This document shows, piece by piece, positions 7,593 to 14,802 of a stretch of 64,000 bases of DNA. The stretch spans positions 1 through 64,000 of the forward strand of contig NZ_AUMJ01000018.1 of assembly GCF_000430625.1 (NCBI RefSeq), written 5' to 3'. This DNA is from Aneurinibacillus terranovensis DSM 18919. Its GTDB lineage: Bacteria; Bacillota; Bacilli; Aneurinibacillales; Aneurinibacillaceae. The notes below the pieces were generated by a model. It worked only from the letters and a program-made list of their open reading frames with translations, ran no database searches and was not told the DNA's origin. Positions within the stretch are counted from its first letter, which is position 1, and every line of letters starts with the position of its first letter. The position numbers and the translations under genes are program-made.

Positions 7593-8232
7593 ATTGATCG
7601 TATGACCTGGTCGTGAGATCGCAGAACATAGGAGTTATTCGCAGATCCTCATTACTTGTAATCTCTATTCCCTTGGCTTTTAAAATAGAGAATCCGGAAT
7701 GGATGTACATCCTTTCTAAACGCCGCTGCTCTTTTTGCAGCGCGGATTTATCCTCCGTGTTGATGCCTACAGGATACGCCTGCAATAAAACCCCGTCCAC
7801 TTCCATTTCCTCTTTGAGTTTTTTAAGAAGCAGCCACAGGTACGCTTTTGCATATCCGATTCCTCTGTACGGTTTAAAAATTTCAAAGTGGTGTAAATAG
7901 GCAATCGTTCCTTTTACCTTTGTTTTAGCTGCATGCGCAAGAGTAAGCGTATTCCTCAGATTCGATAATATCCTCCGCATATCCAAAGATTGTACAGGTA
8001 ATTTATTAATCGAGTAATCCATATAGTCAACGATAGAACCGGAAATCCAATCTTCGTTAAAGATTTGCACCTCGGCCTTACCTACATCATGGGTCGATAG
8101 ATACTGCCCGTTGGCACTTACATCTCCCTTGAATTCGGCGTTTACCATAATCATCTCATTCGTTTGAGTATGTATGTTGATAAAGGGGGCTAACCTTACG
8201 TCGCTTGAAACGGTTTCAGCTTTAGTCGTCAC
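7582..8232 (-). CDS. GNAT-like protein, paralogue 1 (function unknown)
   Basis: About 216 residues. The C-terminal half has the layout of a GNAT acyltransferase: GTIAYLHHFEIFKPYRGIGY (beta-4, then the RGIGYA acyl-CoA pyrophosphate loop), a long helix AYLWLLLKKLKEE, strand VDGVLLQAYPVG, and RRLERMYIHSGFSILKAKGI (the family's terminal YxxxGF segment). The N-terminal half (HTQTNEMIMVNAEFKGDV, then NEDWISGSIVDYMDYS) is a separate beta-rich domain shared only with the paralogues at 8326-8964 and 56364-56999. I prefer GTG 8232 as start, with AAAGGAG upstream; GTG 8241 is too close to that site. The stop codon lies inside a palindromic repeat element. An acetyltransferase activity is inference. Confidence 0.65.
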   Translation of the reverse strand: MTTKAETVSSDVRLAPFINIHTQTNEMIMVNAEFKGDVSANGQYLSTHDVGKAEVQIFNEDWISGSIVDYMDYSINKLPVQSLDMRRILSNLRNTLTLAHAAKTKVKGTIAYLHHFEIFKPYRGIGYAKAYLWLLLKKLKEEMEVDGVLLQAYPVGINTEDKSALQKEQRRLERMYIHSGFSILKAKGIEITSNEDLRITPMFCDLTTRSYDQWVT

Positions 8233-8261
8233 GATCGACACGGCTCCTTTACATAGGAATA

Positions 8262-8311
8262 GTTAAATCGTAACGCTGATTTTACGCCTGATTTGTGTCG
8301 GCACAATGTCA
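8262..8311 (-). promoter_or_regulatory. Conserved operator-like module upstream of GNAT-like paralogue 1
   Basis: Reading on the minus strand: GTCATT... is represented as GACATTGTGCCGACACA, five bases, CAGGCGTAAAATC, then GATTTAAC. It contains TGTGCCGACA (near-palindromic TGTC-NN-GACA) and the inverted pair GTAAAATC/GATTTAAC eight bases apart. Two close copies lie at 8994-9041 and 57031-57079, each upstream of a paralogue of the same protein. Confidence 0.65.
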
Positions 8312-8325
8312 AGAGCCAAACAACA

Positions 8326-8964
8326 CTACACGGAGAATTGTTCAAATGACTTGTTCCGCACATCGCAAAACATATGGTTTATCACATACCCTTCCGAGCT
8401 TTTAACGACCATTTTTTTCGCTTTTAGTAACGCAAAGCCGGATTTTTGATAGATGTTCTCCAACCGTCTCTGTAGTGAAGGTATTTCATTCACTGCATAC
8501 AACCCCACCGGATAAGCCTGTAATAGAATACCGTCTACTTTAATCGTTTCCTTAAGGGCTTTTCCCATTAACCATAAAAACGGCTTGGTTAATCGACTGC
8601 CTCTAAATGCTTGCTTAATTCCAAAATGATACATGAAAGCGATGGACCCTTTGAAATTGATTTTACAATCGTTCAAATACATAAGGGCTATTCTGAGGTC
8701 GTTTAACGCTCTCTTCTTTTCACCTGATACTGAATTGGCACAACGATGAATATAGGAAAGAACCTCCTCCGAACTCCATTGATTATTAATGAGATAAATG
8801 GTTGAATTTCCAATCCTTGCTCTGGCCATGTTATCGTCTTGAACAATCACTCCGTTTAAATTTACATTCAATGTTACAAGTTCTTCTTCTTTCATACTGA
8901 TTTCAATTGAGGGGTTTACTATGGCTTGCTTCATGTTGAAAAGGCCGCTTTGTTCCATCGACAT
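8326..8964 (-). CDS. GNAT-like protein, paralogue 2 (function unknown)
   Basis: This 212-residue paralogue of the preceding gene has the same two-part layout: an N-terminal beta-rich part (VTLNVNLNGVIVQDDN, then NQWSSEEVLSYIHRCA) and a GNAT-like C-terminal part (KGSIAFMYHFGIKQAFRGSR, LTKPFLWLMGKALKET, VDGILLQAYPVG, RRLENIYQKSGFALLKAKK). The acyl-CoA loop is degraded here: FRGSRLTK replaces the RGxGxA pattern of paralogue 1, so CoA binding may be lost. It sits 94 bases upstream of paralogue 1 in the same direction, each copy with its own upstream module, which looks like tandem duplication including the promoter. The ribosome site before ATG 8964 is weak (GGTG). Confidence 0.6.
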   Translation of the reverse strand: MSMEQSGLFNMKQAIVNPSIEISMKEEELVTLNVNLNGVIVQDDNMARARIGNSTIYLINNQWSSEEVLSYIHRCANSVSGEKKRALNDLRIALMYLNDCKINFKGSIAFMYHFGIKQAFRGSRLTKPFLWLMGKALKETIKVDGILLQAYPVGLYAVNEIPSLQRRLENIYQKSGFALLKAKKMVVKSSEGYVINHMFCDVRNKSFEQFSV

Positions 8965-8993
8965 ACGTTTTCACACCCAACACTGAGTTAATA

Positions 8994-9041
8994 GTAAAAT
9001 CTAGATGGAATTTTACTCCTGTGATGTGTCGGGACAATGAC
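8994..9041 (-). promoter_or_regulatory. Conserved operator-like module upstream of GNAT-like paralogue 2
   Basis: Minus strand: GTCATTGTCCCGACACA, five bases, CAGGAGTAAAATT, eight bases, GATTTTAC (counted from the inverted pair GTAAAAT/ATTTTAC). It holds the perfect palindrome-like TGTCCCGACA. Same architecture as the modules at 8262-8311 and 57031-57079. Confidence 0.65.
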
Positions 9042-9087
9042 GGCGGGGATTTTTTTAAAAATGTTATTGTGATAACGCGATATATTT

Positions 9088-9143
9088 TATAATAAAAGGA
9101 AAGCGATATGTTGTTGGAGGAGGGGATAAATCATAAGCGATGA
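9088..9143 (+). promoter_or_regulatory. Candidate -10 box and 11-codon leader frame before the coiled-coil gene
   Basis: TATAAT at 9088-9093 has no good -35 box 17 bases upstream (TATTGT). An AAAGGA ribosome site then precedes ATG 9108, which opens an 11-codon frame (MLLEEGINHKR) ending TGA 9141. The strong ribosome site GGAGGAGGGG of the main gene lies inside this leader, and the main frame is +1 relative to it. Whether the leader is translated is unknown. Confidence 0.35.
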
Positions 9144-9489
9144 ACTTTTAAAGCAAATCGCGGCCGGTATACAGCAAGTAAATCAGCGCCTGGATAGGCT
9201 GGAGAAGCGCTTGGATAAGCTGGAGAATCGCCTGGAAGAACTGGAGACCGGACACCGGGATTTAAAAGCAGAGGTTGTGGAGCGTTTTGATAAAGTGGAC
9301 TTGCAGTTTGCAGACATTCGCCGCTTTGCAGAGCGTATCAATACGGGAGCCACCGCCGGTGATGAAAAATTGCTTGAGATGGTGCAAAACATCCAAGAAA
9401 ACATGGTTACTAAATCCGACCTGAAATATTTTGACCTCAAAACAACAGAACATGATCGGAAAATTTTCAAACTAAAACAAAAGCAATAA
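9133..9489 (+). CDS. Coiled-coil protein whose start codon appears to be ATA
   Basis: Behind a near-perfect ribosome site (GGAGGAGGGG, 9116-9125) and seven bases, the frame reads ISDELLKQIAAGIQQVNQRL and continues DRLEKRLDKLENRLEELETG. The first codon sits where ATG should be but is ATA (9133), as if ATG had mutated; the first in-frame ATG is 9211 and has no ribosome site. The product would be 118 residues, almost wholly coiled coil (heptads RLDRLEKRLDKLENRLEEL). It is the same style as the protein at 4249-4536. The 3' half overlaps, on the other strand, the anomalous tail of the ptuB frame. Function unknown; it may be silent or weakly translated. Confidence 0.5.
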   Translation: MSDELLKQIAAGIQQVNQRLDRLEKRLDKLENRLEELETGHRDLKAEVVERFDKVDLQFADIRRFAERINTGATAGDEKLLEMVQNIQENMVTKSDLKYFDLKTTEHDRKIFKLKQKQ

Positions 9490-10121
9490 AGAAAAATACC
9501 ATTGGGAATATTTGGATTTACCAGTTCGCACAATAGAGCCCGATATACTTTTTCGTCATCAGTACTTGAGGTTTTTTTCAAACGATCAATATACATTAGT
9601 ACAACTTTCCTAACTCTTTTTCTAGCTTTAACTAATGGCTCCCGGTTAAGGTCGGTATGTTCAATCGTCGTTTTTCCTCTTCCAGGATCGGATAGAGGCT
9701 CAGCTCTACATGTAATAACATCAAAGAAAAAATGCTTCTCGGGTTTATCAACCGAAGGATCAAGTATGGGATATGTATCATCCCATTGGGTTCCTTTTGC
9801 AACATTACATTGCGCACAAGCCCAGTGAAGATTTTCCCAATTAAAAGATAGTTCATGAAACCGCGGATCTGATTTTGGTTTACGATGTTCGATATGTGGA
9901 TAATCCGCTACACCGATCCCTACCTCACAGTAGCAGCATTTCTCTCCATACATTTCTTCAAGCTGCTCTTTAACATCTTGCTGCTTATATTTGTCTTTGT
10001 AGGAAGAATTGACCTTGCTATAACTACCACAGTTAGCTATTTGATCTAAGAGTTGTCTCTTCCATTCCTCCGCGTTATCTTTTAAGCTTTTTGGAATATT
10101 TCCCCTTGATACTTTAATCAT
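9183..10121 (-). CDS. ptuB: PtuB-like HNH nuclease of a Septu defence pair, with an abnormal C-terminus
   Basis: The first about 205 residues are an HNH endonuclease of the TIGR02646/PtuB type. CCYCE and CAQC supply the zinc-knuckle cysteines, and the HNH core is HIEHRKPK, then NWENLHWACAQCNVAKGT. It overlaps the end of ptuA (ATG 10121, inside the last codons), so the two are translationally coupled. In Septu systems PtuA and PtuB form a complex that restricts phage. After ELVNPN (near 9500) the family resemblance ends. The frame then runs on through the opposite strand of the coiled-coil gene to 9183, giving a Ser/Arg/Phe-rich tail of about 105 residues that cannot be native. The true end of the gene was probably lost by recombination; activity is uncertain. 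Confidence 0.75.
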   Translation of the reverse strand: MIKVSRGNIPKSLKDNAEEWKRQLLDQIANCGSYSKVNSSYKDKYKQQDVKEQLEEMYGEKCCYCEVGIGVADYPHIEHRKPKSDPRFHELSFNWENLHWACAQCNVAKGTQWDDTYPILDPSVDKPEKHFFFDVITCRAEPLSDPGRGKTTIEHTDLNREPLVKARKRVRKVVLMYIDRLKKTSSTDDEKVYRALLCELVNPNIPNGIFLYCFCFSLKIFRSCSVVLRSKYFRSDLVTMFSWMFCTISSNFSSPAVAPVLIRSAKRRMSANCKSTLSKRSTTSAFKSRCPVSSSSRRFSSLSKRFSSLSRR

Positions 10122-11448
10122 TATCGTCAACACCTAATGCTTTTTTGCCTATAGCCTCGATTTTAGCTATAGTTACTGCAGGATCTTCAGGAGGAAGAAT
10201 TTTATATAAATGCTTGGTAGTTCGTTGCAATTGTTCCTTTTCCTCTGAACTTAACTCGCCCTTTCTGCTTTTCAAGTAGAGTCTCTCTATAAGTTCAATT
10301 TGCCCAATAACTTCTGGCTCCCTTGGATACGTATTCATCACTTTAGTTAGTATATCTTCTACTAACCATCCATAAGGTGCTTTTTCGTTTTGCTGATCAA
10401 GATCACCATTATCTTGCTGTAAGTTTATAATTTCTCCTTCTTTACAAGATGAAATTACAATGGGTGCATGAGTAGTTGCAATAAACTGGACGTTAGGAAA
10501 TGTCCGTTTTAAATCGTTAACTATGCGCCACTGCCATTGTGGATGAAGATGTAGATCAAGTTCGTCAATTAGAACGATCCCCGGAGTTTCCCTAGTCGCT
10601 TTATCCCTCAATTGTGGATTAAGAATAGCCATTCTATAAGCTATATCAGCAACCATACCGATTACACTTCGATAACCAGCACTCATAATTCTTAAGGGAA
10701 TAGATTTACTTCCCATTTCAACAAGTACTTCCTCTTCCTCAAAATCATAATAAATATTGGCCTCTTGACTATCTGACAAGCCTTTCATAAATTCATTTAC
10801 TGCCTTTACTACCGAAGTTAATTCTCCTACGATTATATTCTTTTGCAGTTGTATTGTGGTCATTCTACGTAACCAATTTACAAACAATTTGATATTTGAT
10901 TCTGCCTCCAAACAATCTGTATATCCAATAAATCTAGATAAATCTTCTTTTTTAAAAGGATCATACCATTTGTTTTTCTTTTGCGAAAATAACCTTCCGG
11001 CGCTTTGATAAGAAATTATAGGCAGAACAACGTCTTGGTCTTTATTTCTAATTTTTCTTTGTAATTCTTGGGCATATTGTGAAATTAATTTTGCTTTTGT
11101 TCTACTAGTACGTCCATTTTGAACCTTTTCTCTAGATCGGGTCCAAACAATCTCTCTTTCATTAATTGTTCCAGTGCTTTCTATAGTGACAGGAACTTGT
11201 CGCTCTTTTGTAACCGTTGCATCCCCAACTCTGTCCCATTCCTTGCGAATTTCGTCAATATATATATTTCTAGACTGTACTCCATCAAGACCTGATAAAT
11301 ATCCTCCTAGTGCAACGCCTACTGCTTCTAAGATGGATGTTTTCCCTGTACCGTTATTTCCAATTATTAAGGTGAATTGTTTATCAAACTCAAACTCGAC
11401 ATCTTTAAACATTTTAAAGTTTTTTATTTTTATTTTGCTTATAATCAC
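10114..11448 (-). CDS. ptuA: PtuA-like AAA/SMC-type ATPase of a Septu defence pair
   Basis: This 444-residue ABC/SMC-like ATPase has Walker A GNNGTGKTS at about residues 30-38, a coiled-coil-bearing middle, the signature-like MSAGYRSVIGMVADI, Walker B with LIDELDLHLHPQWQW, and a D-loop/H-switch ATTHAPIVISS. This layout, with an HNH gene overlapping its 3' end, is that of Septu type I (PtuAB). I start it at GTG 11448 behind GAAGGTGG; an in-frame TTG 36 bases upstream has no ribosome site. The region is noticeably more AT-rich than the flanking housekeeping genes, which suits acquisition by transfer. Some retron- and OLD-associated ATPases look similar, but the HNH partner favours Septu. Confidence 0.8.
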   Translation of the reverse strand: MIISKIKIKNFKMFKDVEFEFDKQFTLIIGNNGTGKTSILEAVGVALGGYLSGLDGVQSRNIYIDEIRKEWDRVGDATVTKERQVPVTIESTGTINEREIVWTRSREKVQNGRTSRTKAKLISQYAQELQRKIRNKDQDVVLPIISYQSAGRLFSQKKNKWYDPFKKEDLSRFIGYTDCLEAESNIKLFVNWLRRMTTIQLQKNIIVGELTSVVKAVNEFMKGLSDSQEANIYYDFEEEEVLVEMGSKSIPLRIMSAGYRSVIGMVADIAYRMAILNPQLRDKATRETPGIVLIDELDLHLHPQWQWRIVNDLKRTFPNVQFIATTHAPIVISSCKEGEIINLQQDNGDLDQQNEKAPYGWLVEDILTKVMNTYPREPEVIGQIELIERLYLKSRKGELSSEEKEQLQRTTKHLYKILPPEDPAVTIAKIEAIGKKALGVDDND

Positions 11449-11516
11449 TCTACAACCACCTTCCAAAAAACTACAATCACTCAATCTTATTAAGCTATTA
11501 TATCTGTGACAAAAAA

Positions 11517-11581
11517 AAAATAAAGCGTCTGCCGCTTATAAAGAGTTCATTGAAACTCAATATGACAGACGCTTTATTTGT
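11517..11581. terminator. Terminator between pstB and ptuA
   Basis: AAATAAAGCGTCTG and CAGACGCTTTATTT form a 14-bp stem with A/T runs on both sides. It lies downstream of pstB (minus) and upstream of ptuA. Confidence 0.75.
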
Positions 11582-11631
11582 ATTTAGCTTATATTACACT
11601 GCAAACCACACTGCTTTCTTTAACTTTCCGG

Positions 11632-12393
11632 TCAACCAAAACGTCCCATAATATAATCTTCCGTTCTGGTATCTGAAGGCTTGGTAAACAATGCCTCTGT
11701 CCGTTGGAATTCAATGAGTTCACCCGCCAGCATAAATGCTGTCGTATCCGATGCCCGGGCTGCCTGGTGCATGTTATGGGTCACCATAAAAATGGAATAT
11801 TTCTCTTTCAGCTCCTGCAGCAGTTCTTCAATTTTCGTTGTGGATATGGGGTCCAGGGCCGAAGTAGGTTCATCCATTAAAATGACGTCGGGTTCTACTG
11901 CAATACAGCGGGCGATACAAAGGCGCTGCTGTTGTCCACCTGACAGCGCTAAAGCAGGTGTATGGAGCCTGTCTTTTACCTCGTCCCATAGGGCCACATC
12001 CTTCAGGCTTGTTTCAACAATCTCATCCAATTTTGACTTTTTATTAATCCCGTGTGTCCGGGGGCCAAACACAATATTTTCATAGATTGATTTGGGAAAT
12101 GGCGACGGTTTTTGAAACACCATGCCTACAACCGTTCGCAGTTCCTCAAGATTAACATCTTTATCATAAATGTTTACCTGATTATAATTAATTTTTCCTT
12201 GTACCTCTACATCGGGAATTAAATCAACCATCCGATTCAGCGTTTTTAAAAAGGTGGATTTTCCGCAGCCTGAAGGCCCGATAATCGCGGTGATTTCATT
12301 TCGCTTTATATTTATATTTATATTTTTTAAAGCATGGTTAGATCCATAGTATAGATTTAAATTCTCCACTTCAAAAACATGTTCCTGCAGCAT
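11632..12393 (-). CDS. pstB: Phosphate ABC transporter ATP-binding protein PstB
   Basis: This 253-residue ATPase drives high-affinity phosphate import with PstC and PstA and the binding protein PstS. Walker A is GPSGCGKST, the signature is LSGGQQQR, Walker B is [12 protein letters not shown], and the H-loop is MVTHNMHQA. Full length for the family. The start is ATG 12393 behind GGAGGGGG. Unlike the usual pstSCAB order, pstB lies at the other end and is transcribed away from pstS-C-A. It is preceded by a three-unit PhoP-box-like array and TATAAT, so it is likely induced by phosphate starvation on its own. No second pstB is in the window. Confidence 0.95.
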   Translation of the reverse strand: MLQEHVFEVENLNLYYGSNHALKNININIKRNEITAIIGPSGCGKSTFLKTLNRMVDLIPDVEVQGKINYNQVNIYDKDVNLEELRTVVGMVFQKPSPFPKSIYENIVFGPRTHGINKKSKLDEIVETSLKDVALWDEVKDRLHTPALALSGGQQQRLCIARCIAVEPDVILMDEPTSALDPISTTKIEELLQELKEKYSIFMVTHNMHQAARASDTTAFMLAGELIEFQRTEALFTKPSDTRTEDYIMGRFG

Positions 12394-12456
12394 GTAATCC
12401 GTCCCCCTCCGTTTTGTATTGATTTAATAGCGGTATTTAAATAAATCATAAAAACT

Positions 12457-12500
12457 ATTATAAAGGCAATCTTGTAAATTTACTGTAAATTAATCGTGAA
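12457..12500 (-). promoter_or_regulatory. PhoP-box-like array and -10 box driving pstB
   Basis: On the minus strand TTCACG (12500-12495), TTTACA (12489-12484) and TTTACA (12478-12473) repeat with an exact 11-base period, followed by TATAAT (12462-12457). Bacillus PhoP boxes are TT(A/T/C)ACA repeats with 5-base spacers, which this fits. The +1 site would be near 12450, and the pstB start codon is at 12393. Confidence 0.65.
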
Positions 12501-12644
12501 TATTTACCTAGTCCTTATGGATTTATATTATGTCATCTCTTTACAAAAAATAAATAATTATCACATAAAATAATCAAATAGGCTTAATGTTTCAGAATTA
12601 TAGTAATTGTTGACCTGTTTAATATGATACATAAGGAGGAAGCA

Positions 12645-13844
12645 ATGAAACATAATCTGTTGGGCACGGTAATTGCCACTTCTATTGCAGCTTCGGCAAC
12701 TGTCCTGCCATTTACGTATGCTTATGCATCTCCGGCTAAGTCTCCGGTAGTTAAAAAAACTGCCAAGCCCGTTGTAAAGCAATCTGCCAAGCTCGTAGTT
12801 AAAACACCGATCAAGCCACCGGTTAAACCGGTTGTCAAACCGGAGCCTGTTCTACTTGGCGGAATGAATGAAAACCCGCGCTGGCTTAATGCTAATGAGA
12901 TGATTGTTTCACACAAAACGGACGAGGCTCAAACGGACTATTTACTGAATGTTACAACGAAGAAATTTGAACCTGTATTGTCCGGCATATCTAATGCCAG
13001 CGAATTGGTTGTTTCCCCGGACGGGAAACAAGCCGCTTTTATTGATGAATCTGGAGCACTATTTGTTGTTAATTTAACTACGAAACAGGTCAAACAAATC
13101 AATTCCGACGACAAACCGAAAGCAAGCCTTGTATGGTCTTTGTCCGGTGATAATCTCTATTACATTGAAGCGGATAAAGGTGTAGTGATTGCTTCCGCTT
13201 CCCTAACTGATGGCAAGGTTACAAAAGTAGTGGACGACCAGATGGACTTTAAGACGGACTTGCATCTCTCCGCAGATGGAAAAACGCTGCTGTATACCGT
13301 AGATAAGAGCGGGAAAGTAGACGCGGCAGCTCCGGCGGAAGATGATCCGAAGATGCTTGAGCAGCAGGTTAAAGTTGACACAACTGGCACTGAATCGCAA
13401 TTATTTTCTTTCGATCTTACACAAAAAGGTGCCAAAGCTGTACAAGTAACGAAAGACAAAGAAAATAAAGTACATGCTAATTTCTTGCCTGACGGTTCTA
13501 TCCTCTATTTAAGCGTTGACTCCACAAAAGAGAGCAACAACACTGCCGTAAAATTAATAAGCCAAGACGGGAAAACAAGCAAAGATATAATCGCCGATAT
13601 GGATATTATTCAACCGCTGGTGACAAACGACGGGAAACTTATCCTGCTCGTAAACACCGGTACGGGAAAAGCGGTTTATACTGTTGAAAATGGAACAAAG
13701 AAAAAACTCGCCGATCTAAGCGCCAATGCGGAACAACTATCCATTTCACCGGATGGCAAGAATATTGCCGTTGTGTCCTCAACGGAAACAGGTTCAAAAA
13801 TTTCCGTTGTATCAGGAAGCAAATTGATTGATATCACAAAATAA
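12645..13844 (+). CDS. Secreted TolB-like beta-propeller protein, first gene of the pst cluster
   Basis: The 399-residue protein has a signal peptide (MKHNLLGTVIATSIAASATV, cut after YAYA), then a Lys/Pro-rich linker (about residues 30-70, repeated VKPPVKP-type units). The rest is a propeller of repeats of the TolB/WD40-like kind: LVVSPDGKQAAFIDESGALF, LHLSADGKTLLYTVDKSGK, LSISPDGKNIAVVSSTETG. No catalytic motif is visible. The ATG at 12645 has AAGGAGGAAGC before it; the ATG at 12624 would include the ribosome site. It precedes pstS by 25 bases, so the two are probably one transcript. A role in phosphate capture or wall function is inference. Confidence 0.7.
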   Translation: MKHNLLGTVIATSIAASATVLPFTYAYASPAKSPVVKKTAKPVVKQSAKLVVKTPIKPPVKPVVKPEPVLLGGMNENPRWLNANEMIVSHKTDEAQTDYLLNVTTKKFEPVLSGISNASELVVSPDGKQAAFIDESGALFVVNLTTKQVKQINSDDKPKASLVWSLSGDNLYYIEADKGVVIASASLTDGKVTKVVDDQMDFKTDLHLSADGKTLLYTVDKSGKVDAAAPAEDDPKMLEQQVKVDTTGTESQLFSFDLTQKGAKAVQVTKDKENKVHANFLPDGSILYLSVDSTKESNNTAVKLISQDGKTSKDIIADMDIIQPLVTNDGKLILLVNTGTGKAVYTVENGTKKKLADLSANAEQLSISPDGKNIAVVSSTETGSKISVVSGSKLIDITK

Positions 13845-13869
13845 GATCAACGAAAAGAGGGAATCAACA

Positions 13870-14730
13870 ATGAATTTGTTTAAAAAAGTTTCAACGATTA
13901 TTATGGCTTCCGCCCTTTTGATGAGTTCTGCGCTTGGCATCGCCCAGCCGTCAACTGCAGACGCAGCTGTTACCGGTAAAGTTACGATTGCCGGTTCATC
14001 CGCACTTCTTCCATTAAGCAGGCAAGCTATCAATGAATTCAAACGTACGAATCCCGGAGTGGTGATTACCGCTTCTGCGTCTAGCTCTATCAGCGGCCCG
14101 CAATCGGTGTTGAGCGGGGCAGCAACCATTGGCGCGTGTGACTGGAATGCGACAAAAGCTGTACCTGGCTTTAAAGCTTTCCCTGGATTAGTTGCCCATA
14201 AAGTATCTGTCACTCCTTTCGCGACAATTGTCAATAAAAGCGTAAACGTGGACAATCTGACAACCAGCCAGCTGCAAGGCATCTTCAGCGGAAAGATTAC
14301 AAACTGGAAGCAGGTTGGCGGACAAAACGCTCCGATTGTCGTTATCAATCGCGCCTTCGGTTCCGGAACACGCGTTAACTACCAGATTAAAGCGCTCAAA
14401 GGCGCCACCATGAAAGGTGCACCACAATACAAAGAAGTAAAATCCAGCGGCGATATGAAAACGGCAGTGAGCACAACACCTAACGCTATCGGATATATTG
14501 ACCTCGTTTATGTAACAGGTGATTTGAAAGCTGTAAAATATAACGGTGTTGCCCCAACCACACAAAACGTTATCAACGGTAAATATCCTGTTTGGGAATA
14601 TGGATACTATCTGACAAAAGGACAACCTACAGGCGCAACGAAAGCATTCATCGATTATGTAACGAGCAGCAAATTCCAGCAAGGTTCCTTACGTGCAATG
14701 AAATTCATTCCGGTAACTAGCGTCCATTAA
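13870..14730 (+). CDS. pstS: Phosphate-binding protein PstS
   Basis: About 286 residues. A signal peptide (MNLFKKVSTIIMASALLMSS, ending near ADAA) has no lipobox cysteine visible, so the protein may be free or wall-held rather than lipid-anchored as in many Bacilli. The mature part begins VTGKVTIAGSSALLPLSRQA, the phosphate-binding loop SSALLPL of this family. SASSSISGP and GSGTRVNYQI carry the other ligand residues, and NAIGYIDLVYV follows. The start is ATG 13870 behind GAGGG. A hairpin sits between pstS and pstC and may let pstS be made in excess of the membrane parts. Confidence 0.9.
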   Translation: MNLFKKVSTIIMASALLMSSALGIAQPSTADAAVTGKVTIAGSSALLPLSRQAINEFKRTNPGVVITASASSSISGPQSVLSGAATIGACDWNATKAVPGFKAFPGLVAHKVSVTPFATIVNKSVNVDNLTTSQLQGIFSGKITNWKQVGGQNAPIVVINRAFGSGTRVNYQIKALKGATMKGAPQYKEVKSSGDMKTAVSTTPNAIGYIDLVYVTGDLKAVKYNGVAPTTQNVINGKYPVWEYGYYLTKGQPTGATKAFIDYVTSSKFQQGSLRAMKFIPVTSVH

Positions 14731-14750
14731 TTTCGAAAAAAGAGGACCAT

Positions 14751-14782
14751 ATCCAGCCCCTACTAACTATAGGGGCTGGATT
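14751..14782 (+). terminator. Hairpin between pstS and pstC (possible attenuator)
   Basis: ATCCAGCCCCTA and TAGGGGCTGGAT form a 12-bp stem with a short loop, followed by TGCTTT rather than a full T-run. It would suit partial termination or mRNA stabilisation. Confidence 0.55.
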
Positions 14783-14802
14783 GCTTTACAAGGAGGAGCA
14801 AT

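Noticed and set aside
9108-9143. prfB-like programmed +1 frameshift from the 11-codon leader into the coiled-coil frame
   Set aside because: The Shine-Dalgarno-like stretch is about 17 bases from the TGA, too far for the prfB mechanism, and no slippery codon is present; a lost start codon is simpler.
9183-9489. Ser/Arg/Phe-rich tail of the ptuB frame as a real domain
   Set aside because: It is exactly the antisense of a coiled-coil gene that itself has heptads and a ribosome site; composition is typical of an antisense frame.
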